The notes under the pieces are model-generated. The model saw only the letters and a program-made list of their open reading frames with translations. It ran no database searches and was not told where the DNA came from. Below are positions 18,607 to 31,745 of a stretch of 64,000 nt of DNA, piece by piece (the first letter of the stretch is position 1; each line of letters opens with the position of its first letter). A program made the position numbers and the translations under genes. This DNA is from Microbacteriaceae bacterium (GTDB lineage: Bacteria > Actinomycetota > Actinomycetes > Actinomycetales > Microbacteriaceae). Location: positions 1 through 64,000 of the forward strand of contig JAHEGG010000004.1 in NCBI GenBank assembly GCA_024639845.1, in the 5' to 3' direction.

Positions 18607-21600
18607 ATGCCCGTTTCGCCATTCGCGCGGTTCAATACCGCGCCTGAGGCGTTCGGTCTTTATGACCCTAGCCGTGATCGCGATGCCTGCGGTTTGGCCA
18701 TGGTTGCTACCCTCCGTGGAAGTGCCGGACACGACATTGTCGAGACCGCTCTCGATGCGCTGCGCAACCTCGAGCACCGAGGTGCTGTCGGGTCTGACGC
18801 TGGCACCGGCGATGGCGCGGGAATCCTGACACAGCTGCCACACAAGTTTCTGAGCAAGGTCGTCGGCTTCGCTTTGCCAGAGGCGGGCGCTTATGCGGCC
18901 GGTTTGGTCTTCGTCTCCGCAGATGAGGTCGAATCGTTTAAGGCGGCCTTCTCAACTCTCGCAACAGAAGAAAACCTCTCGGTTCTCGGCTGGCGCGAAG
19001 TTCCGGTTCATCCAGAGGTGCTCGGCGATCTAGCCCGCGCCGCAATGCCTTTGATCATTCAGGTTTTCGTTACCGGTGAGCAGCGTGGCCTTAGCCTCGA
19101 ACGAGCGCTGTTTCGTCTGCGCAAGCGTTCGGAACGCACCCTCGGCGCGTATCACCCTTCGCTCTCGTCGCGAACTATCGTCTATAAGGGCATGGTCACC
19201 ACCCTTCAGCTCGAGCCGTTCTACCCAGACCTGAGCGACCCAGACTTCAGTTCGACTCTGGCGCTGGTTCACTCGAGATTCTCTACCAACACCTTCCCGT
19301 CATGGCCTCTTGCTCACCCATTCCGCATGATTGCTCACAACGGTGAAATCAACACGGTGAAGGGAAACCGCAACTGGATGGCGGCACGCTCATCCCAGTT
19401 GAAGAGTGAGGCACTCGGAGATCTCAAGCCTCTGCTGCCAATCGTCACCCCGGATGGCTCGGACTCGGCATCTTTCGACGAGGTTCTCGAACTGCTCTAC
19501 TTGGGTGGTCGTAGCCTGCCGCACGCCATGATGATGATGATTCCTGAGGCCTGGGAAAAGCAAACCGACCTCGATGACTCGCGCAAAAACTTCTACGACT
19601 ACCACTCGATGCTCATGGAGCCGTGGGATGGCCCAGCCGCCGTCATCTTCACCGATGGTTCACTAGTTGGTGCAACTCTCGACCGCAACGGGCTGCGGCC
19701 AGGTCGCTACGTTGTGACCGAAGACGGCTTGGTGATTCTCGCCTCTGAAATCGGTGTTGCCAAGATCGACCCAGCCAAGATTGTTCGCAAGGGCCGACTT
19801 CAGCCAGGCAAAATGTTTCTCGCCGATACCGTCAACGGTCGCCTGATTGACGACGACGAAATCAAGAGCGAAGTTGCCGCTCTCGAGCCTTGGGGTGAGT
19901 GGCTCGAAGCCAACCGCATAAACCTCTCCGACCTGCCAGAGCGCGAGCACATCGCTCACACCTCTGCCTCGGTGAATCGACGTCAGCGCACCTTCGGCTA
20001 CACCGAAGAAGACCTTCGCATTCTGTTGGCCCCGATGGCTAAGAACGGAATCGAGCCGATCGGCGCGATGGGTTCAGATACCCCGATTGCCGCTATCTCC
20101 GATCGCCCACGGCTGCTCTTCGATTACTTTGTGCAGCAGTTTGCACAGGTCACGAACCCGCCACTCGACAGCATCCGTGAAGAGGTTGTCACTTCGCTCG
20201 GAACTGGTCTCGGGCCAGAGCGAAACTTGCTTGCGGCAACCCCTGAGCACGCTCAGCAAATCAGCCTGAGCTTCCCAGTTCTGAGCAACGATGAACTTGC
20301 CAAAATCAAGCACATCGAATCGCGTCCCGGGGTCGGCAAAGCCCTGACCATTAAAGGTCTTTACCGAATCGACGGGGGAGCCGAGTCGCTTGCCTCGCGC
20401 ATCCGAGAAATTTTCGAAGAGGTCGACGCTGCAATTGAAGACGGTGTTACCTACCTGATTCTGAGCGACCGTGACAGCAACCGTGAATCGGCACCTATTC
20501 CGTCTCTGCTGCTCACCTCGGCGGTTCACCACCACCTGATCCGCACCGGAAACCGCACCCGCTTGGGTTTGGTCATCGAGGCCGGAGATGTTCGCGAGGT
20601 GCACCACGTTGCCGCCCTGATCGGCTACGGAGCCGCCGCCATCAACCCGTACCTGGCCATGGAATCGGTTGAGCAAATGGTTCGCAGCGGCCAGATCGCC
20701 GGAATCACGATTGAGAAGGCCCACAAGAACCTGATCAAGGGTCTTGGCAAGGGTGTGCTCAAGATCATGTCGAAGATGGGAATCTCTACGGTTTCTTCAT
20801 ACTCTGGCGCTCAGGTCTTTGAGGCAATCGGACTAAGCCAAGAGTTTGTCGACACCTACTTCACCGGCACCACGAGCCAGCTCGGCGGTATCGGTATAGA
20901 AGTTATTCACGACGAAATCGTCGCAAGACACAAGAGCGCCTACCCGCTAGAACGTGCCACGAACCCGCACACCACCCTCGAGACCGGTGGGGAATACCAA
21001 TGGCGTCGCGACGGCGCACCGCACCTTTTCAACCCTGAGACGGTCTTTAAGCTTCAACACGCGACCCGCAACAAGCGTTTCGACATTTTCCGCGAATACA
21101 CCCAAAAAGTGGATGCGCAGGCTGAACAACTCATGACCCTGCGCGGACTGTTCATGCTTCGCGAAGGTGTTCGCAAGCCGGTCCCTCTCGACGAAGTCGA
21201 ATCGATTTCCTCGATCGTCAAGCGGTTCTCAACCGGAGCGATGTCTTATGGTTCGATTTCGCCAGAAGCTCACGAAACGCTGGCGATCGCCATGAACCAG
21301 CTCGGTGCCAAGTCAAACACCGGTGAGGGCGGCGAGGATGTCGAACGCCTGCTCGACCCAACCAGACGTTCGAGCATCAAGCAGGTTGCCTCAGGCCGAT
21401 TCGGTGTGACCAGCATGTATCTGACGCACGCCGATGACATCCAAATCAAGATGGCTCAGGGTGCCAAGCCTGGCGAAGGTGGTCAGCTTCCACCGAACAA
21501 GGTTTATCCGTGGATTGCCAAGACGCGTCACTCGACCGCTGGCGTCGGGCTCATCTCGCCACCGCCGCACCACGACATTTATTCGATTGAAGACCTCAAG

Positions 21601-23151
21601 CAGTTAATCTTCGACCTAAAGCGCGCAAACCGCGAGGCCCGCATCCACGTGAAATTGGTTAGCCAGGTCGGTATTGGAACCGTGGCTGCCGGTGTCGCCA
21701 AGGCCAAGGCCGATGTGATTCTGGTTTCTGGTCACGACGGCGGTACAGGTGCGTCACCGTTGAACTCGCTCAAGCACGCAGGAACACCTTGGGAACTCGG
21801 CCTGGCCGAGGCTCAGCAGACCCTGATGGTAAACGGACTTCGCGGTCGCGTGACCGTGCAGGTTGACGGCCAGATGAAGACCGGTCGCGACGTGATCATC
21901 GCCGCTTTGCTCGGTGCAGAAGAGTTCGGTTTTGCCACAGCACCACTCATCGTTTCCGGCTGCATCATGATGCGCGTGTGCCACCTTGACACCTGCCCAG
22001 TCGGTGTTGCGACTCAAAACCCGGTTCTGCGCGAACGCTTCAACGGCAAGCCAGAGTTCGTGGTGAACTTCTTCGAGTTCCTCGCTCAGGAGGTGCGCGA
22101 ATACTTGGCAGCGCTCGGTTTCAGAACCTTAGATGAAGCAATCGGGCACAGCGAACTCATTGACGTAAACCGCGCCATTCACCACTGGAAGGCCGATGGT
22201 CTCGACCTGAGTCCGATCCTTGCCGCACCGAACCTCCCAGAGGATTCGCCAAAGCGCAAGGTGAGCAGCCAGGATCACGAGCTAGCAAAGCACTTCGATT
22301 TCAAGTTGCTTGAGCTTGCCGCATCCGCTCTCGAAGACGCGCAGCCGGTCAAGATCGAGCTAGACATTACTAACGTCGAGCAGGCCGTGGGCACCATCCT
22401 CGGAAACGAAGTCACCAAGCGCTACGGTGCCGAAGGTTTAGCCGATGGCACCATCGACATTCGCCTGCGCGGATCGGCCGGTCAGTCACTCGGCGCGTTT
22501 GTCCCCAAGGGCATCAAGCTGACCCTCGAGGGCGACTCGAACGACTACGTTGGCAAGGGGCTCTCGGGTGGAACTATCGTTGTTCGGCCAGACCGTGAAT
22601 CGGTGTTCGCAGCCGAGCAAAACATCATCGCCGGAAACGTCATCGGCTATGGCGCAACCTCGGGCAAGATCTTCTTGCGCGGCATGGTTGGTGAGCGATT
22701 CCTGGTTCGCAACTCCGGCGTGACCGCGGTTGTCGAGGGTGTCGGCGACCACGCTCTCGAATACATGACCGGTGGCGTAGCGGTAATCCTCGGCCGCACC
22801 GGTCGAAACCTGGGAGCCGGTATGTCCGGTGGCCAGGCGTTCGTATACAAGCTGCGCGGTGACCGAATCAACACGGATGCCCTAGCAGCCGGCGAACTCC
22901 ACCTGCGCGACCTTTCCGAAACAGAAGCCACCCTACTCAAGTCACTCTTGCAGGAGCACGTTCAGGAGACCGGTTCGTTGCTCGCGACATCCCTGCTGGA
23001 AAACTTCGAGCAAACCGTTGCTGACTTCACCCTCGTGATGCCGCGCGACTATGCGAACGTGCTTTCGATCCGTGTCGCTGCTCTCGAAAACGGCGCTGAC
23101 CCTGACGGCGAAGAAACTTGGACGAAGATTCTGGAGGTTACCAATGGCTGA
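18607..23151 (+). CDS. gltB: Glutamate synthase (NADPH) large subunit
   Basis: Transfers the amide nitrogen of glutamine to 2-oxoglutarate; with GltD it forms the NADPH-dependent GOGAT. About 1514 aa from the ATG at 18607, chosen because GGAG lies 6 nt upstream. The N-terminal glutaminase nucleophile is Cys28 (RDACGLAM), implying removal of a 27-residue propeptide. The FMN/synthase domain carries the [3Fe-4S] cysteines C1119, C1125 and C1130 ([12 protein letters not shown]), with [11 protein letters not shown] nearby. The C terminus is the GXGXG beta-helix domain. It overlaps gltD by 8 bp. Confidence 0.98.
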   Translation: MPVSPFARFNTAPEAFGLYDPSRDRDACGLAMVATLRGSAGHDIVETALDALRNLEHRGAVGSDAGTGDGAGILTQLPHKFLSKVVGFALPEAGAYAAGLVFVSADEVESFKAAFSTLATEENLSVLGWREVPVHPEVLGDLARAAMPLIIQVFVTGEQRGLSLERALFRLRKRSERTLGAYHPSLSSRTIVYKGMVTTLQLEPFYPDLSDPDFSSTLALVHSRFSTNTFPSWPLAHPFRMIAHNGEINTVKGNRNWMAARSSQLKSEALGDLKPLLPIVTPDGSDSASFDEVLELLYLGGRSLPHAMMMMIPEAWEKQTDLDDSRKNFYDYHSMLMEPWDGPAAVIFTDGSLVGATLDRNGLRPGRYVVTEDGLVILASEIGVAKIDPAKIVRKGRLQPGKMFLADTVNGRLIDDDEIKSEVAALEPWGEWLEANRINLSDLPEREHIAHTSASVNRRQRTFGYTEEDLRILLAPMAKNGIEPIGAMGSDTPIAAISDRPRLLFDYFVQQFAQVTNPPLDSIREEVVTSLGTGLGPERNLLAATPEHAQQISLSFPVLSNDELAKIKHIESRPGVGKALTIKGLYRIDGGAESLASRIREIFEEVDAAIEDGVTYLILSDRDSNRESAPIPSLLLTSAVHHHLIRTGNRTRLGLVIEAGDVREVHHVAALIGYGAAAINPYLAMESVEQMVRSGQIAGITIEKAHKNLIKGLGKGVLKIMSKMGISTVSSYSGAQVFEAIGLSQEFVDTYFTGTTSQLGGIGIEVIHDEIVARHKSAYPLERATNPHTTLETGGEYQWRRDGAPHLFNPETVFKLQHATRNKRFDIFREYTQKVDAQAEQLMTLRGLFMLREGVRKPVPLDEVESISSIVKRFSTGAMSYGSISPEAHETLAIAMNQLGAKSNTGEGGEDVERLLDPTRRSSIKQVASGRFGVTSMYLTHADDIQIKMAQGAKPGEGGQLPPNKVYPWIAKTRHSTAGVGLISPPPHHDIYSIEDLKQLIFDLKRANREARIHVKLVSQVGIGTVAAGVAKAKADVILVSGHDGGTGASPLNSLKHAGTPWELGLAEAQQTLMVNGLRGRVTVQVDGQMKTGRDVIIAALLGAEEFGFATAPLIVSGCIMMRVCHLDTCPVGVATQNPVLRERFNGKPEFVVNFFEFLAQEVREYLAALGFRTLDEAIGHSELIDVNRAIHHWKADGLDLSPILAAPNLPEDSPKRKVSSQDHELAKHFDFKLLELAASALEDAQPVKIELDITNVEQAVGTILGNEVTKRYGAEGLADGTIDIRLRGSAGQSLGAFVPKGIKLTLEGDSNDYVGKGLSGGTIVVRPDRESVFAAEQNIIAGNVIGYGATSGKIFLRGMVGERFLVRNSGVTAVVEGVGDHALEYMTGGVAVILGRTGRNLGAGMSGGQAFVYKLRGDRINTDALAAGELHLRDLSETEATLLKSLLQEHVQETGSLLATSLLENFEQTVADFTLVMPRDYANVLSIRVAALENGADPDGEETWTKILEVTNG

Positions 23152-24604
23152 TCCACGTGGATTTCTAAAAGTAACCGAGCGCGAAACCGCCAAGCGCCGC
23201 CCAGTTCCGGTTCGCATCCTCGACTGGAAAGAGGTCTACGAGCGCCGTGAGTCAGGAGTTTTGCAGCAGCAGGCCTCCAGATGCATGGACTGCGGTATTC
23301 CGTTCTGCCACCAGGGATGCCCGCTTGGCAACCTGATTCCCGAATGGAACGACCTGACCTGGCGTTCCGACAACAAGCAGGCCATCGAACGCCTTCACAA
23401 GACCAACAACTTTCCGGAATTCACCGGTCGTCTCTGCCCAGCACCTTGCGAGAGTGCCTGTGTTTTGGGCATCAACCAGCCGGCCGTCACGATCAAAGAA
23501 ATCGAAGTTTCGATTATCGACGACGCCTTCGACAATGGTTTCGTTCAGCCTCACCAGCCTGAGCGCCTGACCGGCAAGACCGTTGCCGTGGTCGGCTCCG
23601 GCCCCGCAGGACTCGCCGCAGCTCAGCAACTCACCCGCGCCGGCCACACCGTCGCTGTTTATGAGCGCGATGATCGCATCGGCGGCCTGCTTCGCTACGG
23701 CATCCCAGATTTCAAGATGGAAAAGCGTCACCTCGACCGCCGTCTGCGCCAGATGGAAGACGAAGGCACTCGATTCCGCCCTGGAGTAGCCATCGGCACC
23801 GACATTTCCTGGAACGAGCTGAAGTCGCGCTACGACGCCGTTCTGATTGCAACGGGAGCGACCAAGGCTCGCGATCTAAAGATTCCAGGGCGCGACCTAG
23901 ATGGCGTTCATTTCGCCATGGACTACCTGACCCCTGCCAATAAGGTCGTAGCCGGAGATGAGATCGCAGACCAGATTCACGCCGAGGGTAAGCATGTTGT
24001 CATTCTCGGCGGCGGCGATACCGGAGCAGACTGCCTCGGTACGGCAACCCGCCACGGAGCAGCCTCGGTCACCACGCTTGCCATCGGTGCACAGCCAGCC
24101 CACGAGCGTCGTCCCGACCAGCCGTGGCCGACCTTTCCAACCCTTTTCGAAATAGCTTCGGCTCACGAAGAGTTCGGTGAACGAAAGTATCTCGCTTCTA
24201 CGGTCGAGTTTGTCGGCAAAGATGGCAAGGTCACAGGAGTCAAGGTGGCCGAGACCGAGTTCGTCGACGGAAAGCGCGTTCCAAAAGCAGGCACCGAGCA
24301 GATCATCCCTGCCGACCTCGTTCTGCTCGCGCTCGGATTCACCGGACCAGAAACCGACACGCTGCAGCCGCAGATCGCTCCCGAGCTGGATGAGCGTGGC
24401 AACATTGTTCGCGGAAACGATTGGGAGACCAACGTTCCAGGTGTGTTCGTGGCAGGAGATGCCGGACGCGGCCAGAGCCTGATCGTTTGGGCCATTGCAG
24501 AAGGCCGAGCCGCCGCCGCCGCGATTGATGAATACCTGGAGGGTTCGACAGAACTCCCTGCACCGGTCAAACCGACCGACAGACCAATCTCGGTTTACAG
24601 CTGA
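23144..24604 (+). CDS. gltD: Glutamate synthase (NADPH) small subunit
   Basis: Passes electrons from NADPH through FAD and Fe-S clusters to GltB. 486 aa from the ATG at 23144, which has GGAGG just upstream; a longer in-frame extension reads through gltB and is rejected. Cysteines C47, C50, C55 and C59 ([13 protein letters not shown]) and a second set, [10 protein letters not shown], bind [4Fe-4S] clusters. The FAD-binding motif [12 protein letters not shown] is near residue 150 and the NADPH motif [11 protein letters not shown] near 290. It overlaps gltB by 8 bp. Confidence 0.97.
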   Translation: MADPRGFLKVTERETAKRRPVPVRILDWKEVYERRESGVLQQQASRCMDCGIPFCHQGCPLGNLIPEWNDLTWRSDNKQAIERLHKTNNFPEFTGRLCPAPCESACVLGINQPAVTIKEIEVSIIDDAFDNGFVQPHQPERLTGKTVAVVGSGPAGLAAAQQLTRAGHTVAVYERDDRIGGLLRYGIPDFKMEKRHLDRRLRQMEDEGTRFRPGVAIGTDISWNELKSRYDAVLIATGATKARDLKIPGRDLDGVHFAMDYLTPANKVVAGDEIADQIHAEGKHVVILGGGDTGADCLGTATRHGAASVTTLAIGAQPAHERRPDQPWPTFPTLFEIASAHEEFGERKYLASTVEFVGKDGKVTGVKVAETEFVDGKRVPKAGTEQIIPADLVLLALGFTGPETDTLQPQIAPELDERGNIVRGNDWETNVPGVFVAGDAGRGQSLIVWAIAEGRAAAAAIDEYLEGSTELPAPVKPTDRPISVYS

Positions 24605-24612
24605 GAAAAAAT

Positions 24613-24632
24613 GTTTCGACAATCGTCGAAGC
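24613..24632 (+). promoter_or_regulatory. Inverted repeat upstream of pyk
   Basis: TTCGAC-AATC-GTCGAA at 24615-24630, extended by further pairs to 24613-24632, sits in the 43-bp gap between gltD and pyk. No T-run follows, so it is not a clear terminator. It may be an operator or an mRNA hairpin. It differs from the mycobacterial LexA box, TCGAAC-N4-GTTCGA. Confidence 0.4.
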
Positions 24633-24647
24633 GAGAATGAGGAATAG

Positions 24648-26087
24648 ATGAGACGCGCCAAGATTGTTGCCACGCTAGGACCGGCAACCTCGAGTTATGA
24701 GAACATCCGGGCCATTATTGAAGCCGGCGTAGATGTAGCCAGAATGAACCTGAGCCACGGCTCATACGACGTGCACGAAGAGGTTTATCGAAACGTTCGC
24801 AAGGCCGCCGAAGACGCCGGCAAGGCAGTTGGAGTTCTAGTTGACCTTCAGGGTCCAAAGATTCGTCTTGGCCGATTTGCCGACGGTCCGGTCATGCTCG
24901 AAAAGGGCGCTACCTTCAAGATCACTATCGAAGACATCCAGGGCGACGTGAACATCTGCGGAACAACCTTTAAGGGGCTTCCTGGCGATGTCAAGGCTGG
25001 CGACATGCTGCTCATCGACGACGGCAAGGTAGCTCTTCGTGCCACCGAAGTCAGCCCAACCACTGTGACAACAGTTGTTGAAGTACCTGGCCCAGTTAGC
25101 AACAACAAGGGCATTAACCTGCCGGGTGTTGCCGTGAACGTGCCCGCTCTTTCCGAAAAAGACGAGGATGACCTACGCTGGGGGCTCCGACTAGGCGTCG
25201 ACATCATCGCGCTCTCGTTCGTGCGCAACGCCAGCGACATCGTTCGCGTGCACGAGATCATGAAAGAAGAGGGCATTTTCCTTCCGGTAATCGCGAAGAT
25301 CGAAAAGCCGCAGGCGGTTGAAGCGCTAGAAGAAATCATCGACGCATTCGATGGCGTCATGGTTGCTCGTGGCGACCTCGGCGTGGAGCTTCCACTCGAG
25401 CAGGTTCCGCTGGTGCAAAAACGTGCCGTTGAACTTTCGCGTCGCTGGGCTAAACCGGTCATCGTAGCCACCCAAATGCTTGAGTCGATGATCGAGAACG
25501 CACGTCCAACTCGCGCAGAAGCGAGCGACGTGGCAAACGCGATTCTCGATGGTGCAGACGCTGTCATGCTTTCGGGGGAGACCTCGGTCGGTAAGTATCC
25601 GGTTGAAACCGTTTCGACCATGGCAAGAATCGTCGAGTCAACCGAAGACAACGGCATGGATCGCATTCCGCCACTTGGGACGCGTCCACACACCCACTCG
25701 GGTGCCGTGTCACTGGCAGCTGTCGAAATCGCCGAGCTTCTGGGCTCGAAGTTCGTCTGTGTCTTTACCGAGAGCGGAGACTCGTTCCGTCGGGTATCTC
25801 GCTTGCGCTCATCCGTGCCAACCTTGGCATTCACACCCAGCAATGAGACTAGAAATCGTCTGGCACTGTCTTGGGGAGCTCAGACTTACTTGGTCGACAA
25901 GGTTACCCACACCGACGAGATGATGTTCCAGGTCGACCAGATCGTTCTTCGCGAGGGACTTTGCCAGGTCGGCGACGAGGTTGTGGTGGTCGCAGGAACC
26001 CCGCCGGGCATCCCTGGTTCGACCAACTCGCTGAGAGTTCACAAGGTCGGAGATGCAGCTGAGTTTGCTGCGGCATTTCACCGATAG
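24648..26087 (+). CDS. pyk: Pyruvate kinase
   Basis: Converts phosphoenolpyruvate and ADP to pyruvate and ATP, the last glycolytic step. The 479-aa protein begins RRAKIVATLGPATSSYENI and contains GVDVARMNLSHG, IAKIEKPQAVE (catalytic Lys), MVARGDLGVELP (Mg ligands) and MLSGETSVGKYPVE. A C-terminal regulatory domain follows from about residue 350. The start ATG has GAGGA 4 nt upstream. It is the last gene of the long plus-strand run and is followed by a strong terminator. Confidence 0.97.
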   Translation: MRRAKIVATLGPATSSYENIRAIIEAGVDVARMNLSHGSYDVHEEVYRNVRKAAEDAGKAVGVLVDLQGPKIRLGRFADGPVMLEKGATFKITIEDIQGDVNICGTTFKGLPGDVKAGDMLLIDDGKVALRATEVSPTTVTTVVEVPGPVSNNKGINLPGVAVNVPALSEKDEDDLRWGLRLGVDIIALSFVRNASDIVRVHEIMKEEGIFLPVIAKIEKPQAVEALEEIIDAFDGVMVARGDLGVELPLEQVPLVQKRAVELSRRWAKPVIVATQMLESMIENARPTRAEASDVANAILDGADAVMLSGETSVGKYPVETVSTMARIVESTEDNGMDRIPPLGTRPHTHSGAVSLAAVEIAELLGSKFVCVFTESGDSFRRVSRLRSSVPTLAFTPSNETRNRLALSWGAQTYLVDKVTHTDEMMFQVDQIVLREGLCQVGDEVVVVAGTPPGIPGSTNSLRVHKVGDAAEFAAAFHR

Positions 26088-26096
26088 AAGTTAAAA

Positions 26097-26130
26097 AGAA
26101 AAGTGGCGAGGGAAACCTCGCCACTTTTTT
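26097..26130. terminator. Bidirectional terminator between pyk and tRNA-Leu
   Basis: Perfect 10-bp stem: AGTGGCGAGG (26102-26111) and CCTCGCCACT (26116-26125) with loop GAAA, extended by A-T pairs. A T-run follows on the plus strand (26125-26130) and an A-rich run precedes it, which is a U-run on the minus strand. It ends pyk in one direction and the tRNA-Leu transcript in the other. Confidence 0.9.
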
Positions 26131-26135
26131 GTTTG

Positions 26136-26218
26136 TGCCGGAAGTGGGATTCGAACCCACACGCCCTTTCGGACAAAGCATTTTGAGTGCTCCGCGTCTG
26201 CCGTTCCGCCATTCCGGC
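26136..26218 (-). tRNA. tRNA-Leu (anticodon CAA)
   Basis: 83-nt class II tRNA on the minus strand. The acceptor stem GCCGGAA pairs with TTCCGGC, discriminator A; the anticodon loop CTCAAAA gives anticodon CAA (26183-26185), reading UUG. A long variable arm (TGTCCGAAAGGGCG region) and the T-loop GGTTCGAATCC are present. The 3' CCA is not encoded. A TAGACT hexamer on the minus strand at 26235-26240 is a plausible promoter element. Confidence 0.95.
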
Positions 26219-26234
26219 CGAACACAACCGTCTA

Positions 26235-26240
26235 AGTCTA
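26235..26240 (-). promoter_or_regulatory. Putative -10 element of tRNA-Leu
   Basis: Minus-strand TAGACT lies 16 nt upstream of the mature tRNA 5' end, a normal distance for a tRNA precursor with a short leader. The same hexamer recurs upstream of rpsA, ctaB, tkt and the ABC-F gene. No -35 match. Confidence 0.4.
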
Positions 26241-26277
26241 TCCAAAGTTTTCGACCCCGAAGCTGGGCAGAATCCAA

Positions 26278-26283
26278 TAAAGT
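26278..26283 (+). promoter_or_regulatory. Possible -10 element of leaderless pdtaR transcript
   Basis: TAAAGT ends 7 nt before the pdtaR ATG, with no Shine-Dalgarno sequence between. The region is divergent with the tRNA-Leu promoter about 40 bp away. Confidence 0.4.
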
Positions 26284-26290
26284 AAACAGC

Positions 26291-26890
26291 ATGTCTGAAG
26301 AATCACGCAGAACCGCCATAGTCGCCGAGGATGAAGCGATAATTCGTCTTGACATCGTTGAGACCTTGCGTGAGGCGGGTTTCGATGTGATTGCCGAAGC
26401 CGGTGATGGAGCCCAGGCCGTTGAGTTGGCCAAACAACACCACCCAGACATCGTCGTCATGGACATCAAGATGCCAAACATGGATGGCATCGAAGCAGCA
26501 GAGCAGATCGCACCTCTGAAAATTCCAGTTGTGTTGCTCACCGCGTTCAGCCAGAAGGAACTGGTCGAGCGCGCATCTGAAGCGGGAGCAATGGCATACG
26601 TTGTAAAGCCGTTCTCGCCAAACGATCTTCTTCCCGCAATCGAGATCGCGCTGAGTCGATTTGCTCAGCTCAACGCACTCGAGCTAGAAATTGCCGATCT
26701 TTCCGAGCGCTTGACCACACGCAAACTAGTTGATCAAGCGAAGGGTTTGTTGATTTCTAAAAACCTGGTGAAAGACGAGCCCGAGGCATTTCGCTGGATT
26801 CAGAAGTCTTCTATGGATAGACGCCTCACCATGGCGCAGGTTGCCAAGACGGTCATCGAACAGCTGGGCGACAAGCCCAAAGACGAGTAA
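26291..26890 (+). CDS. pdtaR: ANTAR-domain response regulator (PdtaR type)
   Basis: 199 aa. The receiver domain (residues ~8-120) has the acidic pocket E13/D14, phospho-acceptor D58 (VVMDIKMPNMDG), T84 and K106 (VVKPF). The ANTAR RNA-binding domain at about residues 135-193 (VDQAKGLLISKNLVKDEPEA) has the helical bundle that binds paired hairpins and prevents transcription termination in relatives. It resembles Mycobacterium Rv1626/PdtaR. The partner histidine kinase is not encoded nearby. The start ATG at 26291 is chosen because the receiver domain begins right after it; the upstream in-frame extension overlaps the tRNA. Confidence 0.93.
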   Translation: MSEESRRTAIVAEDEAIIRLDIVETLREAGFDVIAEAGDGAQAVELAKQHHPDIVVMDIKMPNMDGIEAAEQIAPLKIPVVLLTAFSQKELVERASEAGAMAYVVKPFSPNDLLPAIEIALSRFAQLNALELEIADLSERLTTRKLVDQAKGLLISKNLVKDEPEAFRWIQKSSMDRRLTMAQVAKTVIEQLGDKPKDE

Positions 26891-26892
26891 AT

Positions 26893-27321
26893 CTACTTTT
26901 TATCGCGCAGCAGGTTCGTGATGCGAACCGTCGAGAGCCGTTTTCCGTTTTCGTCTTCGACGGCAATCTCGTGAACCGTAAGAGTTGAACCAAGCGTGAT
27001 CGCCGTGCAGGTGGCCGTAACCACACCCTCGCGGGCCGAACCAGAGTGAGACGCATTGACCTCAATGCCAACGGCAAACTTGTTCTTTGGAAAGCCCCAT
27101 ACATTGGCCGCCATCGACCCGAGTGACTCGGCGATAACCACGTAAGCGCCACCGTGAAGGAGCCCCAGAGGCTGACGGTTACCCTCGACGGGCATGGTTG
27201 CCACGGCTCGTTCTGCGCTTAGTTCCAAGAGTTTGATCCCCATGGATTCGGCAAGCTCGCCAACCCCGCGCGTTTCGAAAAGCGCTTTGGCATCTTGAGA
27301 CATATTCGGTTCGAGACTCAT
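26893..27321 (-). CDS. PaaI-type hotdog-fold thioesterase
   Basis: 142 aa. The hotdog-fold core carries GLLHGGAYVVIAESLGS, where HGG and the following Glu are the catalytic region of PaaI/YbgC-like acyl-CoA thioesterases, and VEVNAS-like strands (VGIEVNASHSGS). The substrate cannot be told from sequence. It is encoded antisense between pdtaR and polA and ends 2 bp from the pdtaR stop. GGAG lies 10 nt before the ATG at 27321; a second ATG at 27303 is possible. A thioesterase at this position beside polA is familiar in actinobacteria. Confidence 0.87.
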   Translation of the reverse strand: MSLEPNMSQDAKALFETRGVGELAESMGIKLLELSAERAVATMPVEGNRQPLGLLHGGAYVVIAESLGSMAANVWGFPKNKFAVGIEVNASHSGSAREGVVTATCTAITLGSTLTVHEIAVEDENGKRLSTVRITNLLRDKK

Positions 27322-27357
27322 CTTTGGTCACTCCAAGTTAGGGTCGTTCGGGCAGAT

Positions 27358-27363
27358 TAGGCT
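27358..27363 (+). promoter_or_regulatory. -10 element of leaderless polA transcript
   Basis: TAGGCT, then exactly 6 nt (tgcggt), then the polA ATG, and no Shine-Dalgarno sequence. It lies in the 48-bp divergent gap shared with the thioesterase gene. No -35 match. Confidence 0.55.
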
Positions 27364-27369
27364 TGCGGT

Positions 27370-30057
<2,688 letters not shown>

Positions 30058-30149
30058 CACCTCGCATCCCAGCCTGCTTTGACCGCTCGACACTTTGATG
30101 AGTCCCGCGTGCTTGTTGAAAAGCCGAGACAAATGGCGCCGCTTGGGGC

Positions 30150-30155
30150 TAGACT
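30150..30155 (+). promoter_or_regulatory. Putative rpsA promoter (-10)
   Basis: TAGACT at 30150-30155, with GAGACA at 30126-30131 as a partial -35 box, 18 nt apart. A start near 30162 would give a leader of about 100 nt for rpsA. The 207-bp gap between polA and rpsA holds no other gene. Confidence 0.4.
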
Positions 30156-30264
30156 ATTAGGGCGTGCAAACGCAAATCCCTATCCGCTGTCGCGGAAAAT
30201 CATGTTTCTTTTTGAAGCTTGGCTTGTCGCGACCCGAGTATGTCCCTACGAGAGCAAACTAAAT

Positions 30265-31734
30265 ATGACAAATCAGACCGAAAAGGCCACCAAGCAGGTT
30301 GCCATTGACGACATTGGCACCGCAGAAGACTTTCTGGCCGCGGTCGAAAAGACCCTAAAGTTCTTCAACGACGGAGACCTCATCGAAGGTATCGTCGTGA
30401 AGATCGACCGAGACGAGGTTCTCCTCGACGTCGGTTACAAGACCGAAGGTGTAATCCCTTCACGTGAACTTTCTATCCGCCACGACGCAGATCCATCAGA
30501 GATCGTTTCCGTGGGCGACTCCATCGAGGCACTCGTGCTTCAGAAGGAAGACAAAGAAGGCCGCCTAATCCTTTCCAAGAAGCGCGCACAGTACGAGCGC
30601 GCGTGGGGCGACGTCGAGAAGATTCGCGACGCCGACGGCACCGTCACCGGAACCATCATCGAGGTTGTCAAGGGTGGTCTGATCGTGGACATCGGTCTGC
30701 GCGGATTCCTCCCTGCATCGCTCATCGAGCTTCGTCGCGTTCGCGACCTCGGTCCATACTTGGGTCAGAAGGTTGAGGCCAAGATCCTCGAGCTCGACAA
30801 AAACCGCAACAACGTTGTGCTTTCGCGTCGTGCATTGCTCGAAGAGAGCCAGTCGGCAAACCGCAGCACTTTCCTCGCAGACCTAGCCAAGGGCCAGATC
30901 CGCACCGGTGTCGTTTCGTCGATCGTCAACTTCGGTGCATTCATCGACCTCGGCGGCGTCGACGGTCTCGTTCACGTCTCGGAGCTTTCATGGAAGCACA
31001 TCGAACACGCGTCCGAGGTTGTTGAAATCGGCCAAGAAGTCACCGTTGAGGTTCTAGAGGTTGACAACGACCGTGAGCGCGTATCGCTTTCGCTCAAGGC
31101 AACCCAAGAAGACCCATGGCAGGTATTCGCCCGCACCCACGCAATCGGACAGTACGCACCGGGCAAGGTAACCAAGCTTGTTCCGTTCGGCGCATTCGTT
31201 CGCGTTGCCGATGGCATCGAGGGCCTAGTTCACATCAGCGAGCTTTCGAGCAAGCACATTGAACTTGCCGAGCAGGTTGTCACCGTGAACCAGGACGTCT
31301 TCGTCAAGGTAATCGACATCGACCTCGAGCGTCGCCGCATCTCGCTGTCGCTCAAGCAGGCCAACGAAGAAGTCGACCCAGAGGGAACCGACTTCAACCC
31401 AGCACTCTACGGAATGGCTGCCGACTACGACGACGCCGGTAACTACAAGTACCCAGAGGGCTTCGACCCAGCTACCAGCGAATGGAAGGCAGGCTTCGAA
31501 GAAGCTCGCGCCAAGTGGGAAAAGGAATACGCCGAAGCCCACGCACGCTGGGAAGAGCACAAGCGTCAGGTGGCCGCCGCGAACGAACTCGCTGCCAAGC
31601 TTCCAGACACCGCTCCAGCAGCCGCCGCCGAAAAGGGCAGCAACTCCTATTCGAGCGAGTCGACCGAGGCAGGCACCCTTGCCGCAGACGAGTCGCTTGC
31701 AGCACTTCGCGACAAGCTGAAGAGCGCAGAGTAA
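30265..31734 (+). CDS. rpsA: 30S ribosomal protein S1
   Basis: 489 aa from the ATG at 30265, the start that matches the family (TNQTEKATKQVAIDDIG); a longer reading from 30079 has no family support. It contains four S1 OB-fold repeats, at about residues 35-105, 125-190, 210-280 and 295-365, with marks such as GIVVKIDRDEVLLDVGYKTEG and GAFIDLGGVDGLVHVSELS. A charged Glu/Lys/Trp-rich C-terminal tail follows. Four repeats rather than six is usual in actinobacteria. It binds mRNA on the 30S subunit. GAGAG about 10 nt before the ATG is a weak ribosome binding site. A strong terminator follows. Confidence 0.96.
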   Translation: MTNQTEKATKQVAIDDIGTAEDFLAAVEKTLKFFNDGDLIEGIVVKIDRDEVLLDVGYKTEGVIPSRELSIRHDADPSEIVSVGDSIEALVLQKEDKEGRLILSKKRAQYERAWGDVEKIRDADGTVTGTIIEVVKGGLIVDIGLRGFLPASLIELRRVRDLGPYLGQKVEAKILELDKNRNNVVLSRRALLEESQSANRSTFLADLAKGQIRTGVVSSIVNFGAFIDLGGVDGLVHVSELSWKHIEHASEVVEIGQEVTVEVLEVDNDRERVSLSLKATQEDPWQVFARTHAIGQYAPGKVTKLVPFGAFVRVADGIEGLVHISELSSKHIELAEQVVTVNQDVFVKVIDIDLERRRISLSLKQANEEVDPEGTDFNPALYGMAADYDDAGNYKYPEGFDPATSEWKAGFEEARAKWEKEYAEAHARWEEHKRQVAAANELAAKLPDTAPAAAAEKGSNSYSSESTEAGTLAADESLAALRDKLKSAE

Positions 31735-31745
31735 TAACTACCTTG

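Noticed and set aside
20074-20724. Minus-strand open frame of 216 codons inside gltB
   Set aside because: Shadow of the highly conserved gltB; no plausible start signal or homology.
24848-25843. Minus-strand open frame of 331 codons inside pyk
   Set aside because: Ser/Thr/Arg-rich shadow of pyk produced by codon bias; pyk motifs are complete on the other strand.
30079-30264. N-terminal extension of rpsA into the polA-rpsA gap
   Set aside because: No S1 homology, and it would cover the likely promoter; S1 relatives begin at or near the ATG at 30265.
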